From: CBDBJL01 sp965206365
Lineage (GTDB): Bacteria; Pseudomonadota; Alphaproteobacteria; JABAAW01; JAHZMA01
NCBI GenBank assembly: GCA_965206365.1
Contig: CBDBJL010000012.1
Span: 1 to 5,115, forward strand
Direction of reading: 5' to 3'
DNA: 5,115 nt
Positions 4,993 through 5,115 of this stretch are shown here, piece by piece; the first letter of the stretch is position 1, and the number at the start of each line of letters is the position of its first letter. Under the pieces are notes generated by a model, which saw only the letters and a list, made by a program, of their open reading frames with translations, was not told the DNA's origin and ran no database searches. The position numbers were made by a program, and so were the translations under genes.

Positions 4993-5115
4993 TCAAGGTA
5001 ATTCGGTACAAACAAACGTCCCATTAGTTAGCAAGCCCGTAAATGTTGAGTTTGTGGGGCAAACCATAGCAAAAACGCCCCCTAGTCTTGTTTCAGTTGG
5101 GCTATTTACTTTTAG
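4993..5115 (-). CDS. Secreted-type protein, C-terminal end (enters from right edge)
   Basis: The last 40 residues of a minus-strand gene end at TGA 4993-4995. The visible chain (RLGGVFAMVCPTNSTFTGLL, then TNGTFVCTELP) has a Cys pair 17 residues apart enclosing two N-glycosylation sequons, NST and NGT. The same outside-the-cell style is seen in the 127-, 88- and 507-residue proteins of this window. No C-terminal membrane anchor is present. I prefer this strand over the overlapping plus-strand open frame because that frame has no start codon before a late GTG, whereas this one ends exactly where the plus-strand gene ends. Family and length unknown. Confidence 0.6.
   Translation of the reverse strand, partial: LKVNSPTETRLGGVFAMVCPTNSTFTGLLTNGTFVCTELP

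Noticed and set aside
4984..5115. Plus-strand open frame running to the right edge
   Set aside because: It has no ATG, GTG or TTG between its upstream stop and a late GTG. The opposite strand has a better protein ending with a Cys pair and sequons.
1..5115. CRISPR array, tRNA/rRNA genes, insertion sequence, attachment site or replication origin
   Set aside because: I found no spaced direct repeats, cloverleaf-like elements, transposase motifs, terminal inverted repeats or iteron clusters.

Overview
The window looks like part of a compact archaeal mobile genome, most likely a virus or provirus of an ammonia-oxidising archaeon (Nitrososphaeria/Thaumarchaeota). The host assignment is inference. 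It rests on AT-rich DNA with archaeal TTTAAATA-type TATA boxes 24-31 bp upstream of start codons (leaderless mRNAs), GAGG ribosome binding sites at internal operon genes, AGA/AGG and ATA codon use, and nearly gap-free packing of short genes that mostly encode unfamiliar membrane proteins. No RNA gene, CRISPR array, transposase, integrase or replication gene is visible.

Layout, reading leftwards on the minus strand from about 4380. A newly called 42-residue basic protein with a TTG start (4252-4380) is followed by a 55-residue ribbon-helix-helix (RHH) regulator (4058-4225). Next come a two-span membrane protein (3803-4057), a 299-residue single-span membrane protein (2911-3810) and a secreted/three-span membrane protein (2491-2874). 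A new promoter then drives an 88-residue protein with two hydrophobic helices, resembling major capsid proteins of archaeal spindle-shaped viruses; it ends at a T-tract terminator. A further promoter starts a second unit: a two-span membrane protein (1844-2098), a 33-residue CxxC microprotein (1742-1843), a 507-residue secreted beta-rich adhesin-like protein with a fibronectin III domain and C-terminal membrane anchor (222-1745), and the start of another secreted protein running off the left edge. On the plus strand, diverging from the 42-residue gene, lie a 158-residue helical protein (4418-4894) and a 33-residue very basic protein (4891-4992). The latter meets, stop codon to stop codon, a minus-strand secreted-type protein entering from the right edge.

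The genes hang together as a structural/membrane module with its own small control circuit. A 12-bp palindrome, ATAGNTAWCTAT, occurs at three promoter regions: that of the RHH gene, the shared divergent promoter of the 42- and 158-residue genes, and the region just upstream of the capsid-like gene. The simplest reading is an RHH repressor that controls itself, the divergent pair and the structural gene. That is inference from site placement, not demonstrated. AGCT, GGCC and CCGG are all absent from the window, which suggests selection by restriction.
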